Below, piece after piece: positions 9,449-17,386 of a stretch of 17,831 nt of DNA (position 1 is the stretch's first letter; each line of letters starts with the position of its first letter). The stretch covers positions 13,486 through 31,316 of the forward strand of contig PBTP01000065.1 of assembly GCA_002729275.1 (NCBI GenBank), in the 5' to 3' direction. The position numbers and the translations under genes were made by a program. The notes beneath the pieces are model-generated. The model saw only the letters and a program-made list of their open reading frames with translations. It was not told the origin of the DNA and searched no databases. The DNA comes from Roseibacillus sp. (lineage in GTDB: Bacteria; Verrucomicrobiota; Verrucomicrobiia; Verrucomicrobiales; Akkermansiaceae).

Positions 9449-9919
9449 TTAGGTATTCAGCAACAGGAATCCTGCATTAAGATAAGATGCATATCCCACC
9501 CAGAGAAGATACGGAACCAGCAGCCATCCCGCAATCCGGTGAACCTTTCCGAACTGCCTGATCGTAACAGCGACCGCAACGATCAGAAGGCCAATAATGC
9601 CGAGGGCGATATCCATCCGGTGCCACCCAAAAAAGGCCGGCGTCCATGCAAGATTCAGAAGAAACTGTATCGAAAACCATCGCAGCCCAATCCTTCGGTC
9701 CCTTCCACTCCCCTCGGAAATCACTAAGGCGAGAGCAAATCCCATCAACCCAAAAAGAAGAGTCCACACGGGACCAAAGATTCCATTCGGTGGCGTCCCG
9801 GGAGGGCGCTCAAGCATGGCATACCAGTCCTTGATTGAACCAAAGGTCACCAAGCCACTGGCATTCCCAACCACTTCGATAATAAGGATACAGATTACTG
9901 CTTTCTTCCAGAACTTCAT
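9449..9919 (-). CDS. tspO: TspO/MBR-family five-helix membrane protein
   Basis: A 156-residue integral membrane protein of the TspO/MBR (tryptophan-rich sensory protein) family, which binds porphyrins and related ligands and is linked to stress or photosensory regulation in some bacteria. Five hydrophobic helices fall near 7-25, 46-68, 80-98, 102-121 and 128-150. Family motifs are WYAMLERPPGTPP, then GIFGPVWTLLFGLMG, FLLNLAWTPAFFGW and LLVPYLLWVGYASYLNAG. I chose the ATG at 9919 because GGAGAG lies four bases upstream; an in-frame TTG at 9952 would add 11 residues that do not fit the family. It sits between a degenerate hydrolase gene (78 bp upstream) and the structured leader of the DUF1552 gene. 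Its ligand here is unknown. A link to haem supply for the CxxCH protein downstream is only a guess. Confidence 0.92.
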   Translation of the reverse strand: MKFWKKAVICILIIEVVGNASGLVTFGSIKDWYAMLERPPGTPPNGIFGPVWTLLFGLMGFALALVISEGSGRDRRIGLRWFSIQFLLNLAWTPAFFGWHRMDIALGIIGLLIVAVAVTIRQFGKVHRIAGWLLVPYLLWVGYASYLNAGFLLLNT

Positions 9920-9997
9920 CACGCTCTCCGTCAATAGGGCTTCCAACAGCAAGCTGAAAAGAGACCAAACCCGTTCATACTATTTCATCCGTAGCCT

Positions 9998-10984
9998 CTA
10001 GTTATCAACCTGACCGGGCCTGAGCTGAAGCTTTGTCTCCCAACCCAGCTTCTGGGCCACCGACGCAGGATATTCCCAGCCCTTCTTTCCCTTTTGATAA
10101 ATGACCACCTTTGACCGCTCAAGCGCGATCGCCACCGCCTGCGGCACATCCATGATTCGTAGGACGTTGAAGAAAAACGGCCCATTGTTATGGGAAAGTG
10201 GCGGATTATGAAGATCGAGGCGGGTAATCTCAGGCTCAAAGAGAGAGGCATAGGTGAGAACACCTGCCATCCTCCCGCTCCCCTGAAGCCATAGCGAAAC
10301 GCTTTCCATTCCTCCAGCAGATCGAAGAGTCTGTATTGCCCTTCGGGCATCCCAGACCCTGACGCTATCAATCGTCTGGCCGGCAGCCTGCAACCTGAGA
10401 TTTCGCTTTCCCGTTTTCTCAGGTCCCAGCTGAGTCGGACCAACTCCAGTCGGCGGCGCATAAGCCATGACCCACTTGAACGAACTGAACATTCCTTGAT
10501 GCTGCTTGAACGACTTAGGGTCTCCCTCGGGTAGGCCCTGCCCATTCAATTGCTTCTCAAAACCAGGCCTCATCGTCGCCAAGAACTCTTCCCAAGCTGC
10601 CACATCGAGCAGATTGAGAACAACGAGCTCAGGTTCCTCCAGACCCGAACGGTGAGCAAAGTAAAGAGGGAGGCGCCTCCCCATACTTGAGTATTCAACA
10701 CAGCGGAGGGCCACCCCTTCCTTCTCAACACTGAAAACCTCCTTTGGATCGTCAGGACTGATATGATCAGGCCAACCTGAAAAACACTCGTCCTTGATTC
10801 GCCCCATCCATTTGTCTTTCAGCACTTCCCACTCTTTTTCGCTCTCAGGAATTGGGCTTTCTGCCCGCGCCCGGAGGAGGGGGGCCACAAACTCCTGACC
10901 GGCCGTCATTGGAGTTTCCCTATTCTCTTCACCATAGACCAACAGCCCCAGAACCCCGGAAAACAGCATAATATATCTGGCCAT
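9998..10984 (-). CDS. Secreted degenerate alpha/beta-hydrolase (acetyl-xylan-esterase-like, probably inactive)
   Basis: A 328-residue protein with a short hydrophobic N-terminus (MARYIMLFSGVLGLLVYG) suggesting export. The second half follows the layout of bacterial acetyl-xylan-esterase-type hydrolases: WDARRAIQTLRS (211-222), a strand leading to LWLQGSGRMAGVLTYASLFEP (about 231-251), then FFFNVLRIMDVPQAVAIALERSKVVIY. The nucleophile elbow, normally GxSxGG, reads QGSGRMAG, the segment after VVIY lacks the usual catalytic Asp, and no His follows near the C-terminus. It may be a non-catalytic copy, as seen in tandem hydrolase proteins of these phyla, or a binding protein. I chose the ATG at 10984, with GAGAGG six bases upstream, over an in-frame TTG at 11017. 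Family assignment is from memory of motifs and is moderate. Confidence 0.62.
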   Translation of the reverse strand: MARYIMLFSGVLGLLVYGEENRETPMTAGQEFVAPLLRARAESPIPESEKEWEVLKDKWMGRIKDECFSGWPDHISPDDPKEVFSVEKEGVALRCVEYSSMGRRLPLYFAHRSGLEEPELVVLNLLDVAAWEEFLATMRPGFEKQLNGQGLPEGDPKSFKQHQGMFSSFKWVMAYAPPTGVGPTQLGPEKTGKRNLRLQAAGQTIDSVRVWDARRAIQTLRSAGGMESVSLWLQGSGRMAGVLTYASLFEPEITRLDLHNPPLSHNNGPFFFNVLRIMDVPQAVAIALERSKVVIYQKGKKGWEYPASVAQKLGWETKLQLRPGQVDN

Positions 10985-11100
10985 AACTTTCCTCTCTATA
11001 GGGGCGAATCGCGACAATGTCCACCAAGCTTGCTTAACGACGGGAGTTCCCAGTCACGAGGCGAAGCCCTGTTCCGATGACTCAACCCCTGAGGAAATTC

Positions 11101-13293
11101 TCAGGATCCATCCGACTCCTGATTCTGTTCCTTACTTAGAACCACCTCAACTGGGCAACCAGTTACCTTTACCCTCCCTCTCTCATACCGGATCCGGGTC
11201 CATTCACTCTTGATCGGCAAACGGAGCTCCATCCACTCCCAGGCTCGGGGCAGGACCGGAGCAATCGTCATCCGGTTATCAGGAATGGAATAATCTAGTC
11301 CCGCCAACCCCTCCAGATACAGCAGGATCTTCCCCGCGTTGAAATTCGAGAACTGATCCCCAAAGAGGCTGAGATCGCGTCGATAGGCTTCCGGGGCAAC
11401 CGGAATATTCCATTCGGAATGGTAATTGTAGTTTTCGATATGATTCAGAGTCAAAGCCGCCGCTTCCTGCCCCAGATCCTGTTGAAACATTCCATCGAGG
11501 GTAAAATAAGCAGTGTCCGGGGTATACCCGAAGGAGTGATCTACCTTGGTAGCGAACTTACTCATCGACTGCCGCGACATCGCGAGCGGGAAAAACTCTC
11601 CGAAGAAACCCTTTTCCTTATCGAGGGCCCATTCTCTCAGCATGGGCTGCGCGTAGACCTGGGGAAAATAAGGGGAACGCATGGCCCAGAACCCATTAGT
11701 CATGAGCATCCCATTCCGAGGGGCCGCAAAGAAGAAGGGAACCCCGTTCATTCCCCAGCGATCCTCAAACATGCGCCGCACGTGTGCGGGATCCCTTCGG
11801 ACCATCTTTCTCCAATGGGCCACGTCCTCCTCACGCCCTGTCAATCGGGCCATTTTTTCAAGAACATCGGCGACCTCAAACTGGTTCATCGCCATGCTCG
11901 AAAGCCGCTTCCAGAACAACTTGGCAAAGTGCCCCTCATAGCACTCCCTCAGGAACTCTGTATCCCCTGTATGCTGGTAGATCTGCCACGCCCCAAGCAC
12001 ATGCTCTGATGTCTCACCCCCATAAGCTCCACTATGCCAGGAGATACCCTTGTTATCCGAAAGTAAGCGGAGCCCATCTGGTGTTTCTCGATAGCGACCA
12101 CTCTTGGTGAGATGCTTCCATGTCAGAACGTTGCCATAGGCATATGTTTTCTTAGTTCGCGTCCAGCTTCCCACCTTGATCTGGAACGCTGCGTCATAGC
12201 GGTGCATCCCAAGGAAATTATTTACCGCCGTCTGGGTATGAGGCTCGTCCTCCCAGCCTTTTCCGACCTCGATATAATACATCAGAAAAAGCGACCAGAG
12301 GTAGTAGTAGACATCGACAAATCGGCGATCTGGACAGCGGAACCACGGAATTTCATCATTCAATTCGCGATTACATTCCGCGGTTTTTGCAGCAAGTAAG
12401 GAGGCATGTTCCTCAATGATAGTGCGTGCTGCTCGCACAGCCTGTTCAGGCTTGTCGTGCATGGACCAGGACAAGACCGTCCCCATCCGGTCGCAGGGCA
12501 CCGAGAACTCGTAGTGCTGGACCCCTCTCTCATCTCGATGAAGGGCAACCGTGCTCCCCAGCTCCCTGGAAGAGCTCAGGACCGTGGACATTCCCTGGTA
12601 GACCATCGGACCAGTCCTTTCCGGACCCCCGGGATCGGGCCGGGATCTCACCATCCCACCCTCCCGGATAATGAGTGAGTTCTTCGCCTTATCCATCCGA
12701 ACCGTGGCGGAAGAAGACACACTGTTGCGATGATAGAAACTGTGGCCCGAGAAGCGCAGAATTACTGGCTCCGAAGAACTAATCACCGAGGCCGCCGCAT
12801 CGTTGCCGGCAATAAACTTCACTTCTCTGATTTGAACTCCTCCCACCTCATACTCACAGACCAGCTTATCAGGACGCCAACGCATGCTCCTCGGCTTCGG
12901 ATTCACATGAAGCTTACCATTGACAATGACACTGCCGTAAAGAACCCGGGTATCCTTGTAAAACTCCCACCCGCTGTAGTCATTGCCAATCCCAGTGTGT
13001 TCAGATCCTTTCGACTCGCTCTTCAACAAGCCAACACCCCTGCTTCTCAGGTCGTGATGAAACGGATGGGTCAACCCAATCGTCTCATCCTCGACCAGCT
13101 CCCAGCTCGCATGAAACCCGCCCACGTAATAGGAAAGATTTCCTGCCATGAACCCATGTTTTCTGCCCTGAATTTCCTGCTCAAGCCGAGCGCAGTAATC
13201 AACGAAGGCAGGCTTCTCTCCACTCAGGGCTCCTCCCCACGGCATGATCAGGCACAGTAAGAGCACCCGAAAAAGTCGTTTGGCTAAATTCAT
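11101..13293 (-). CDS. Secreted six-hairpin ((alpha/alpha)6) glycoside-hydrolase-like protein
   Basis: A 730-residue exported protein (signal MNLAKRLFRVLLLCLIMPWG). The first about 300 residues are beta-rich and resemble the N-terminal beta-sandwich of clan GH-L/GH-G-type enzymes. From about 325 a helical toroid follows: YYYLWSLFLMYYIEVGKGWE, HRYDAAFQIKVGSW (364-377), GGETSEHVLGAWQIYQHTGD (425-444), and the later helices FEVADVLEKMARLTGREED and FNAGKILLYLEGLAGLDYS. The C-terminus NRMTIAPVLPRAWEWMELRLP is the short beta-domain ending typical of such enzymes. D367 and E427 or E430 are candidate catalytic or binding residues. I cannot assign a CAZy family. Neighbouring sulfatases and esterases suggest a sulfated polysaccharide or oligosaccharide substrate. 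The ATG at 13293 fits the signal peptide better than an in-frame GTG at 13335. Confidence 0.72.
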   Translation of the reverse strand: MNLAKRLFRVLLLCLIMPWGGALSGEKPAFVDYCARLEQEIQGRKHGFMAGNLSYYVGGFHASWELVEDETIGLTHPFHHDLRSRGVGLLKSESKGSEHTGIGNDYSGWEFYKDTRVLYGSVIVNGKLHVNPKPRSMRWRPDKLVCEYEVGGVQIREVKFIAGNDAAASVISSSEPVILRFSGHSFYHRNSVSSSATVRMDKAKNSLIIREGGMVRSRPDPGGPERTGPMVYQGMSTVLSSSRELGSTVALHRDERGVQHYEFSVPCDRMGTVLSWSMHDKPEQAVRAARTIIEEHASLLAAKTAECNRELNDEIPWFRCPDRRFVDVYYYLWSLFLMYYIEVGKGWEDEPHTQTAVNNFLGMHRYDAAFQIKVGSWTRTKKTYAYGNVLTWKHLTKSGRYRETPDGLRLLSDNKGISWHSGAYGGETSEHVLGAWQIYQHTGDTEFLRECYEGHFAKLFWKRLSSMAMNQFEVADVLEKMARLTGREEDVAHWRKMVRRDPAHVRRMFEDRWGMNGVPFFFAAPRNGMLMTNGFWAMRSPYFPQVYAQPMLREWALDKEKGFFGEFFPLAMSRQSMSKFATKVDHSFGYTPDTAYFTLDGMFQQDLGQEAAALTLNHIENYNYHSEWNIPVAPEAYRRDLSLFGDQFSNFNAGKILLYLEGLAGLDYSIPDNRMTIAPVLPRAWEWMELRLPIKSEWTRIRYERGRVKVTGCPVEVVLSKEQNQESDGS

Positions 13294-13422
13294 CGGCTTC
13301 AGCTTATCTCTACCCCGCTCAAGACATACCGCCACCGGAAAGCCCGCTCCACACGGCTCCGCTCGTAGCCGCTGCCAGATCCCAGAGACACCCCTGGGCC
13401 CTTCCTTTGAGTCGTCGACATC

Positions 13423-14877
13423 TCACTCATGATTCGTATTACCTTCTTTTGCAGCGGTCTCCCAGCCATGGCCAGTGGTAACCCGCTGACCGGGGCCCGT
13501 CACCGTCACCTTGGACACTTCCCGGAGCGGAGCAAGGGTCTTGACCCATGCCGCGTGCTTCTCTGAAAGCTGAGCAACCACATCCGGATATTTATCTGAC
13601 ACATCGCTTTCTTCGAGTGGGTCACTGGCGAGATCAAACAGTTGCCAGGGATCCTTGTTATACTTCCTGTAAAGCCGCCAGTCCTTCCAACGCACTGCGA
13701 TAAGGTGTCTCCTTACCGCATCTCCTGGCTCGTTGTTGAGCCAGAAAAGGTAGTCATGTGCATTCCCTGCATTCTGACCATTCAGGAAGGGAAGTAAATT
13801 CACTCCGTCGCAATGCGGAGGAGCTTCTTTGCCTACCAGTGCCGCGATCGTTGCATAGAAATCAAAGTTCGCGATAAGACCCTCATGAATCCTACCCTGC
13901 GGCAATGACCCGGGCATGGAGAAGATCGTAGGCACCCGCACCCAACCCTCTTTCTGTGTTCCCTTGCCTTTTCCGCCACTGTAAGGCGCTGAGCTACCTC
14001 CCTCTCCTCCATTCGCCCCATTATCACTTGAAAAGATAATCAGCGTGTTTTTGCGAAGACCATTGGACTCAAGAACCCTGAGAAGCTTACCGACCTGTTC
14101 ATCAACCGAGGCGATCGCTCCTGCAAGATAACGCCGGCTCCCTTTCGCCTTAGTGCGGCTGATCAGCCTTTCAGGAACCTCCGTATTGAAGGAGTGTACC
14201 GCCTCGGGTGACCAGTAGAGAAAAAAGCGCTCGTCTTTATGCCTCTGAACAAAATCCACTATGGCATTCCCATCGTGATCAGTGAGCCAGACCGTATTCC
14301 CGTCCTTATCAATACAGTAGTATTTTGATTGGCCGTTCTTTTCTTCCAATTTCCTGCGCAAGGATGATGAGAGACCTAGCAACTCCTTTCTGGTGTACTG
14401 CTTTTTGGGAGGAGTCCTTGCCGCTTTCACAAATCCTGTCTGAAGCGGCCCCTGACTCCTGCTCCCAATATCCCATTTGCCGATATGCCCCGTCACGTAG
14501 CCTTCTCCTTGGAGAAACCGGGCAAGCGTGGGACGATCCTCCGGTATCGAGAGCCCCCTCGACATGCCATACTTCCCGAACTTTTGGCCATACTGTCCCA
14601 TTAGCATACTGCAACGACTAGGGCAGCAGGGCGGATTCGTAATATAGGACGCCGCACACCGAACCCCCTCCTTTGCCAACCTGTCAATGTTCGGCGTCAG
14701 GATATCCCTGCAGCCGTAAGAGCCCAGATCTCCATACCCGAGATCATCGATATAGATTAAAACGACATTGGGAGAACCTGCCCGGAGCGTCGCCGGAAAT
14801 AAACACAGCGTCACCACCAGGCTCAGAAACACGCGCCACACCACAGGATTCCGGCGAGACAATTGATCCATATTCAT
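13423..14877 (-). CDS. Secreted type I (formylglycine-dependent) sulfatase
   Basis: A 484-residue sulfatase hydrolysing sulfate esters, probably on a polysaccharide, after export by an N-terminal signal ending near ATLRAG. Metal-binding D44-D45 lie in LIYIDDLGYGDLGSYG. The formylglycine motif is C-C-P-S-R (84-88), with C84 the residue to be modified, followed by CSMLMG. GHIGKW supplies a Lys (134), YWSPEAVHSF a His (228), and FSSDNGANGG the D285-N286 metal pair. GKGKGTQKEGWVRVP is the usual Lys-containing segment. The C-terminal LFDLASDPLEESDVSDKYP is standard. Three in-frame ATGs lie at 14883, 14877 and 14871; AGAGG sits eight bases before the middle one, so I chose it. No anaerobic or aerobic sulfatase-maturating enzyme gene is in the window. 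Gene order with a second sulfatase upstream implies multi-step desulfation. Confidence 0.93.
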   Translation of the reverse strand: MNMDQLSRRNPVVWRVFLSLVVTLCLFPATLRAGSPNVVLIYIDDLGYGDLGSYGCRDILTPNIDRLAKEGVRCAASYITNPPCCPSRCSMLMGQYGQKFGKYGMSRGLSIPEDRPTLARFLQGEGYVTGHIGKWDIGSRSQGPLQTGFVKAARTPPKKQYTRKELLGLSSSLRRKLEEKNGQSKYYCIDKDGNTVWLTDHDGNAIVDFVQRHKDERFFLYWSPEAVHSFNTEVPERLISRTKAKGSRRYLAGAIASVDEQVGKLLRVLESNGLRKNTLIIFSSDNGANGGEGGSSAPYSGGKGKGTQKEGWVRVPTIFSMPGSLPQGRIHEGLIANFDFYATIAALVGKEAPPHCDGVNLLPFLNGQNAGNAHDYLFWLNNEPGDAVRRHLIAVRWKDWRLYRKYNKDPWQLFDLASDPLEESDVSDKYPDVVAQLSEKHAAWVKTLAPLREVSKVTVTGPGQRVTTGHGWETAAKEGNTNHE

Positions 14878-14941
14878 ATGCATAACCTCTTACTTCTCCT
14901 CAACACCTCTCGCTCACAGAGGCGCCTCCGACTTCCAAGCA

Positions 14942-16243
14942 TCAGTTCAACTCCAGCTCACTGCGCTTCACCTTCAACGAGTGAATCTCTTTCCCATCAA
15001 TACTCACAATCGTGTAGGTGACCGACGGATCATCGGCCTCCAGGTCAAAGTCTACCCGCCCAAAGGATTGCTTTTCATTGTATCCAAAGAGCGAGGACTT
15101 AATCAGAGGATGCACGTGCTGATTGGTCAGGCGCGAGGAACTGAATTCATACACCGGATACATGCCCTTGATCTCTGTATCAGTCCGATAGGCATCTGAC
15201 CGGTGCCGATCGGCAGACAGCACAATCACTCCGGGGATTTTCTGGGACGCAATATACTCGTAAATTCGACTCCGCTCTCTGCTGTAGCCATCCCAGGTAT
15301 CTTTCGATCCGGGTTTGACCTTCGGAGCAAGAGGTACGTTTGAGCAGATCACCGTAAAAGTCGCAGGCTTCTTCGAAAGAACAGACTTGAGCCACCTCAT
15401 CTGGGCGGGTCCCAGCATCGACGGGTCCCCTCCCTCCTTGGGCGATTCACGATAATAGCGTCCGTCAATCATGATGAACCGCACTTTCCCTATCTCGAAA
15501 TCAAACCAGCACCCGGGCTGCTCTTCTCCGCCTCCATAATAGGGGTTGTCGTAATTCTCCTTGAAGATTCTCCACACCTCACGCTTCCAAGCTGGCTTAT
15601 CAACAGCCGGTCCACCCCAACCATCATTGGTTGTAAAATCGTGGTCATCCCAGATAGCATAAATCGGAACTTTCGCGGCCAGCTTTCTCCATTCCGGCTG
15701 ACTCTGTCGTCGGAAATAATGAAAGCGCTGCATCTCCGGACTTTCGGGATCATCGATGTAGACATTATCCCCCAGTAGAAGAAGCGCCCGCGGGTCAATC
15801 TCCCCGATCCGGTCCCATACCCTCTCATTTGCCGGCACGTATCCGGCTCCTCCTCCGAAAGCGATAGTAAACTTGTCGACTGGTGCATCCTTCTTCAGCG
15901 AAGTACTTGGAAGAGTCCGCTCCCAAGGCCAGCTCTTGGCATCAAACTTCCAAGCTCCGGGTTTTCCCTCGGCAAGCTCCAGAAGCATTTTCGTATGTCC
16001 CGGGTTAACTCCCTTGCTCGCGGTCGAGCCCAGGTAGGAAATCGCTTCCTTGTTTTTGCCCTGCAGGATGAGCTTCAGGGCATGGGGATGAATACGTTTA
16101 CTTTGCTTTCCCTTTTCCGGCCTCTCGTTATTCACCCTCGGCTTCGACGCTTGGCCGTGAAGCTGCCCCCCACCCAGGCAGGTCAAGAGAGCAAGAAGAG
16201 AAATTATACGCCTCAGGGGGAATTTTCCGAATGTCGTTTGCAT
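14942..16243 (-). CDS. Secreted PhoD-like metallophosphoesterase
   Basis: A 433-residue alkaline-phosphatase-D-type metallophosphoesterase. After the signal peptide (FPLRRIISLLALLTCLGGG) a short helical segment (about 50-100, LILQGKNKEAISYL) precedes the catalytic domain. Metal-site motifs are GDNVYIDD (158-165), WDDHDF (198-203), MIDGRYYR (258-265) and SADRHRSDAY (343-352). The usual PhoD FGSC motif is FGGGAGY (129-135), so the Cys ligand of classical PhoD is missing; this variant is, to my recollection, a recognised subgroup in Planctomycetota and Verrucomicrobiota. Substrate could be phosphodiester or phosphomonoester groups, or something else in this setting. An in-frame ATG at 16279 would add 12 residues; neither start has a clear ribosome site, and 16243 gives the shorter n-region. 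It lies between two sulfatase-linked genes. Confidence 0.87.
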   Translation of the reverse strand: MQTTFGKFPLRRIISLLALLTCLGGGQLHGQASKPRVNNERPEKGKQSKRIHPHALKLILQGKNKEAISYLGSTASKGVNPGHTKMLLELAEGKPGAWKFDAKSWPWERTLPSTSLKKDAPVDKFTIAFGGGAGYVPANERVWDRIGEIDPRALLLLGDNVYIDDPESPEMQRFHYFRRQSQPEWRKLAAKVPIYAIWDDHDFTTNDGWGGPAVDKPAWKREVWRIFKENYDNPYYGGGEEQPGCWFDFEIGKVRFIMIDGRYYRESPKEGGDPSMLGPAQMRWLKSVLSKKPATFTVICSNVPLAPKVKPGSKDTWDGYSRERSRIYEYIASQKIPGVIVLSADRHRSDAYRTDTEIKGMYPVYEFSSSRLTNQHVHPLIKSSLFGYNEKQSFGRVDFDLEADDPSVTYTIVSIDGKEIHSLKVKRSELELN

Positions 16244-16349
16244 GGGATCAGGCGCAGCTTTTACGCGCTCATCCCCCATTCCGCAAGGATGATGGACCTG
16301 CCCTCCCGGAGGCTGCCCAGATTGCCCCAGTCATAAATGGCCCGGTCTT

Positions 16350-17339
16350 TCAAGGGAGCGACTTGGGCACCCACGCGAATCGGCCCCAGTTCACCCGCGG
16401 CGGCACAATCTGCAAATCCTTGCTGCCAGCGACAGTTTCAACGACGACCTTTGGTCCGCCTCGTTCAGGATCTGGAAACGCTCGGGTCACAAATCCATCG
16501 GGAGACCACGTCGGATCATCTCCCGGACCCACCTTCCTTCGCTTCCCACCCTTACTACTGGCAACCCAGACATTGAAGGTTTCCGAGATCCTCTGGTCTC
16601 GTTCCGGATCCTTGATTCCAGTGTAGGGACTCATATGAATCATCTCCACCCCTTCCCAATGGGCGATCCATTTTCCGTTAGGAGACCATACCGGAACTTT
16701 CTGCTCGATTGGCAAATTGAGGCTCTTGTCCATCTCTGCAAGGACAGGAGAGACAAGCCTTGCCTTGCTTCCGTCCAGACTGCTCACCCACACCCTGAAG
16801 GGACCGTTTCGGTTTGAAACAAAGGCCACCTGCTCACCATCAGGTGACACCGAGGGCATGGCGTTGCTGAATTTGATCTGCTCCGGATCGCTGAAGAGCC
16901 TCCGAGACCCACCTGTTCGAGTATCCAGAAGATAGAGTCGACTGTTGGATGCCGGGTCCTGCCCCTTGCTCCCCTGCCTCGCCTTCATCCAGACGATATG
17001 GCGGGAGTCTGGCAGCCATGAAGGAAGGAGATTCATGCCCTCTTCAACCAGAGCGCGTGCCTTCTTGCCATGGATATCTGAGATCCATAGGGACAGTGAA
17101 TTCTTACCCGGTTCCACATAGAGGAGCTTTTTACCATCCGGTGAAATAGAAGGCATCCGGCACCCCGATTTCGACCGAGTCAGCTGAACACTACCAGCCC
17201 CATCCTCCTTCATCCGAAAAAGCTGAAGGACACCCCCCTTATCGGCATGACTGACGACGACTTCCCGTAATTCATCGGCTCGACACAATGGGAGCCACGA
17301 CGTCAGGCAGATAAGAACTACGGTGGGAATCGATTTCAT
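16350..17339 (-). CDS. Exported PD40 beta-propeller protein (TolB-like)
   Basis: A 329-residue protein with a signal peptide (MKSIPTVVLICLTSWLPLCRA) and at least five PD40/WD40-like blade repeats of the [PS]SxSPDGxxxxF type: PSISPDGKKLLYV (about 63-75), PSWLPDSRHIVWM, PSVSPDGEQVAFVSN (about 162-176), PVWSPNGKWIAHW (about 216-228) and PTWSPDG (277-283). Such propellers bind proteins or glycans and are structural parts of TolB, but there are no Tol-Pal genes here, so a stand-alone binding or accessory role is more likely. AGGA lies eight bases before the ATG. The upstream sulfatase stop is 47 bp away, so the two genes are probably co-transcribed. Family fold is clear; function is unknown. Confidence 0.85.
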   Translation of the reverse strand: MKSIPTVVLICLTSWLPLCRADELREVVVSHADKGGVLQLFRMKEDGAGSVQLTRSKSGCRMPSISPDGKKLLYVEPGKNSLSLWISDIHGKKARALVEEGMNLLPSWLPDSRHIVWMKARQGSKGQDPASNSRLYLLDTRTGGSRRLFSDPEQIKFSNAMPSVSPDGEQVAFVSNRNGPFRVWVSSLDGSKARLVSPVLAEMDKSLNLPIEQKVPVWSPNGKWIAHWEGVEMIHMSPYTGIKDPERDQRISETFNVWVASSKGGKRRKVGPGDDPTWSPDGFVTRAFPDPERGGPKVVVETVAGSKDLQIVPPRVNWGRFAWVPKSLP

Positions 17340-17386
17340 GATTTCGTCCTACTTAACTCTACGAAAGCCGATATCCGGGACAGGCG

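Noticed and set aside
9446-9458. 13-bp repeat CTCTTAGGTATTC, also at 65-77
   Set aside because: A single 13-bp match is expected by chance in a window this long, and the contexts are unrelated.
10995-11023. Promoter-like TGGACA, 17-bp spacer, TATAGA on the minus strand before the degenerate hydrolase gene
   Set aside because: The start site would fall about four bases before the chosen ATG, and the -10 would overlap the Shine-Dalgarno sequence, so both cannot work together. The match may be chance, and promoter rules in this lineage are uncertain.
11088-11105. CCTGAG-6-CTCAGG hairpin across the stop codon of the glycosidase gene
   Set aside because: Six base pairs with no following T tract; not supported as a terminator.
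13381-13400. CCCAG/CTGGG hairpin downstream of the sulfatase gene
   Set aside because: Only five base pairs and no T run; likely chance.
14906-14928. Hairpin CCTCT/AGAGG and palindrome GAGGCGCCTC between the phosphatase and sulfatase genes
   Set aside because: Short arms, mutually exclusive, and no T tract; too weak to call a terminator.
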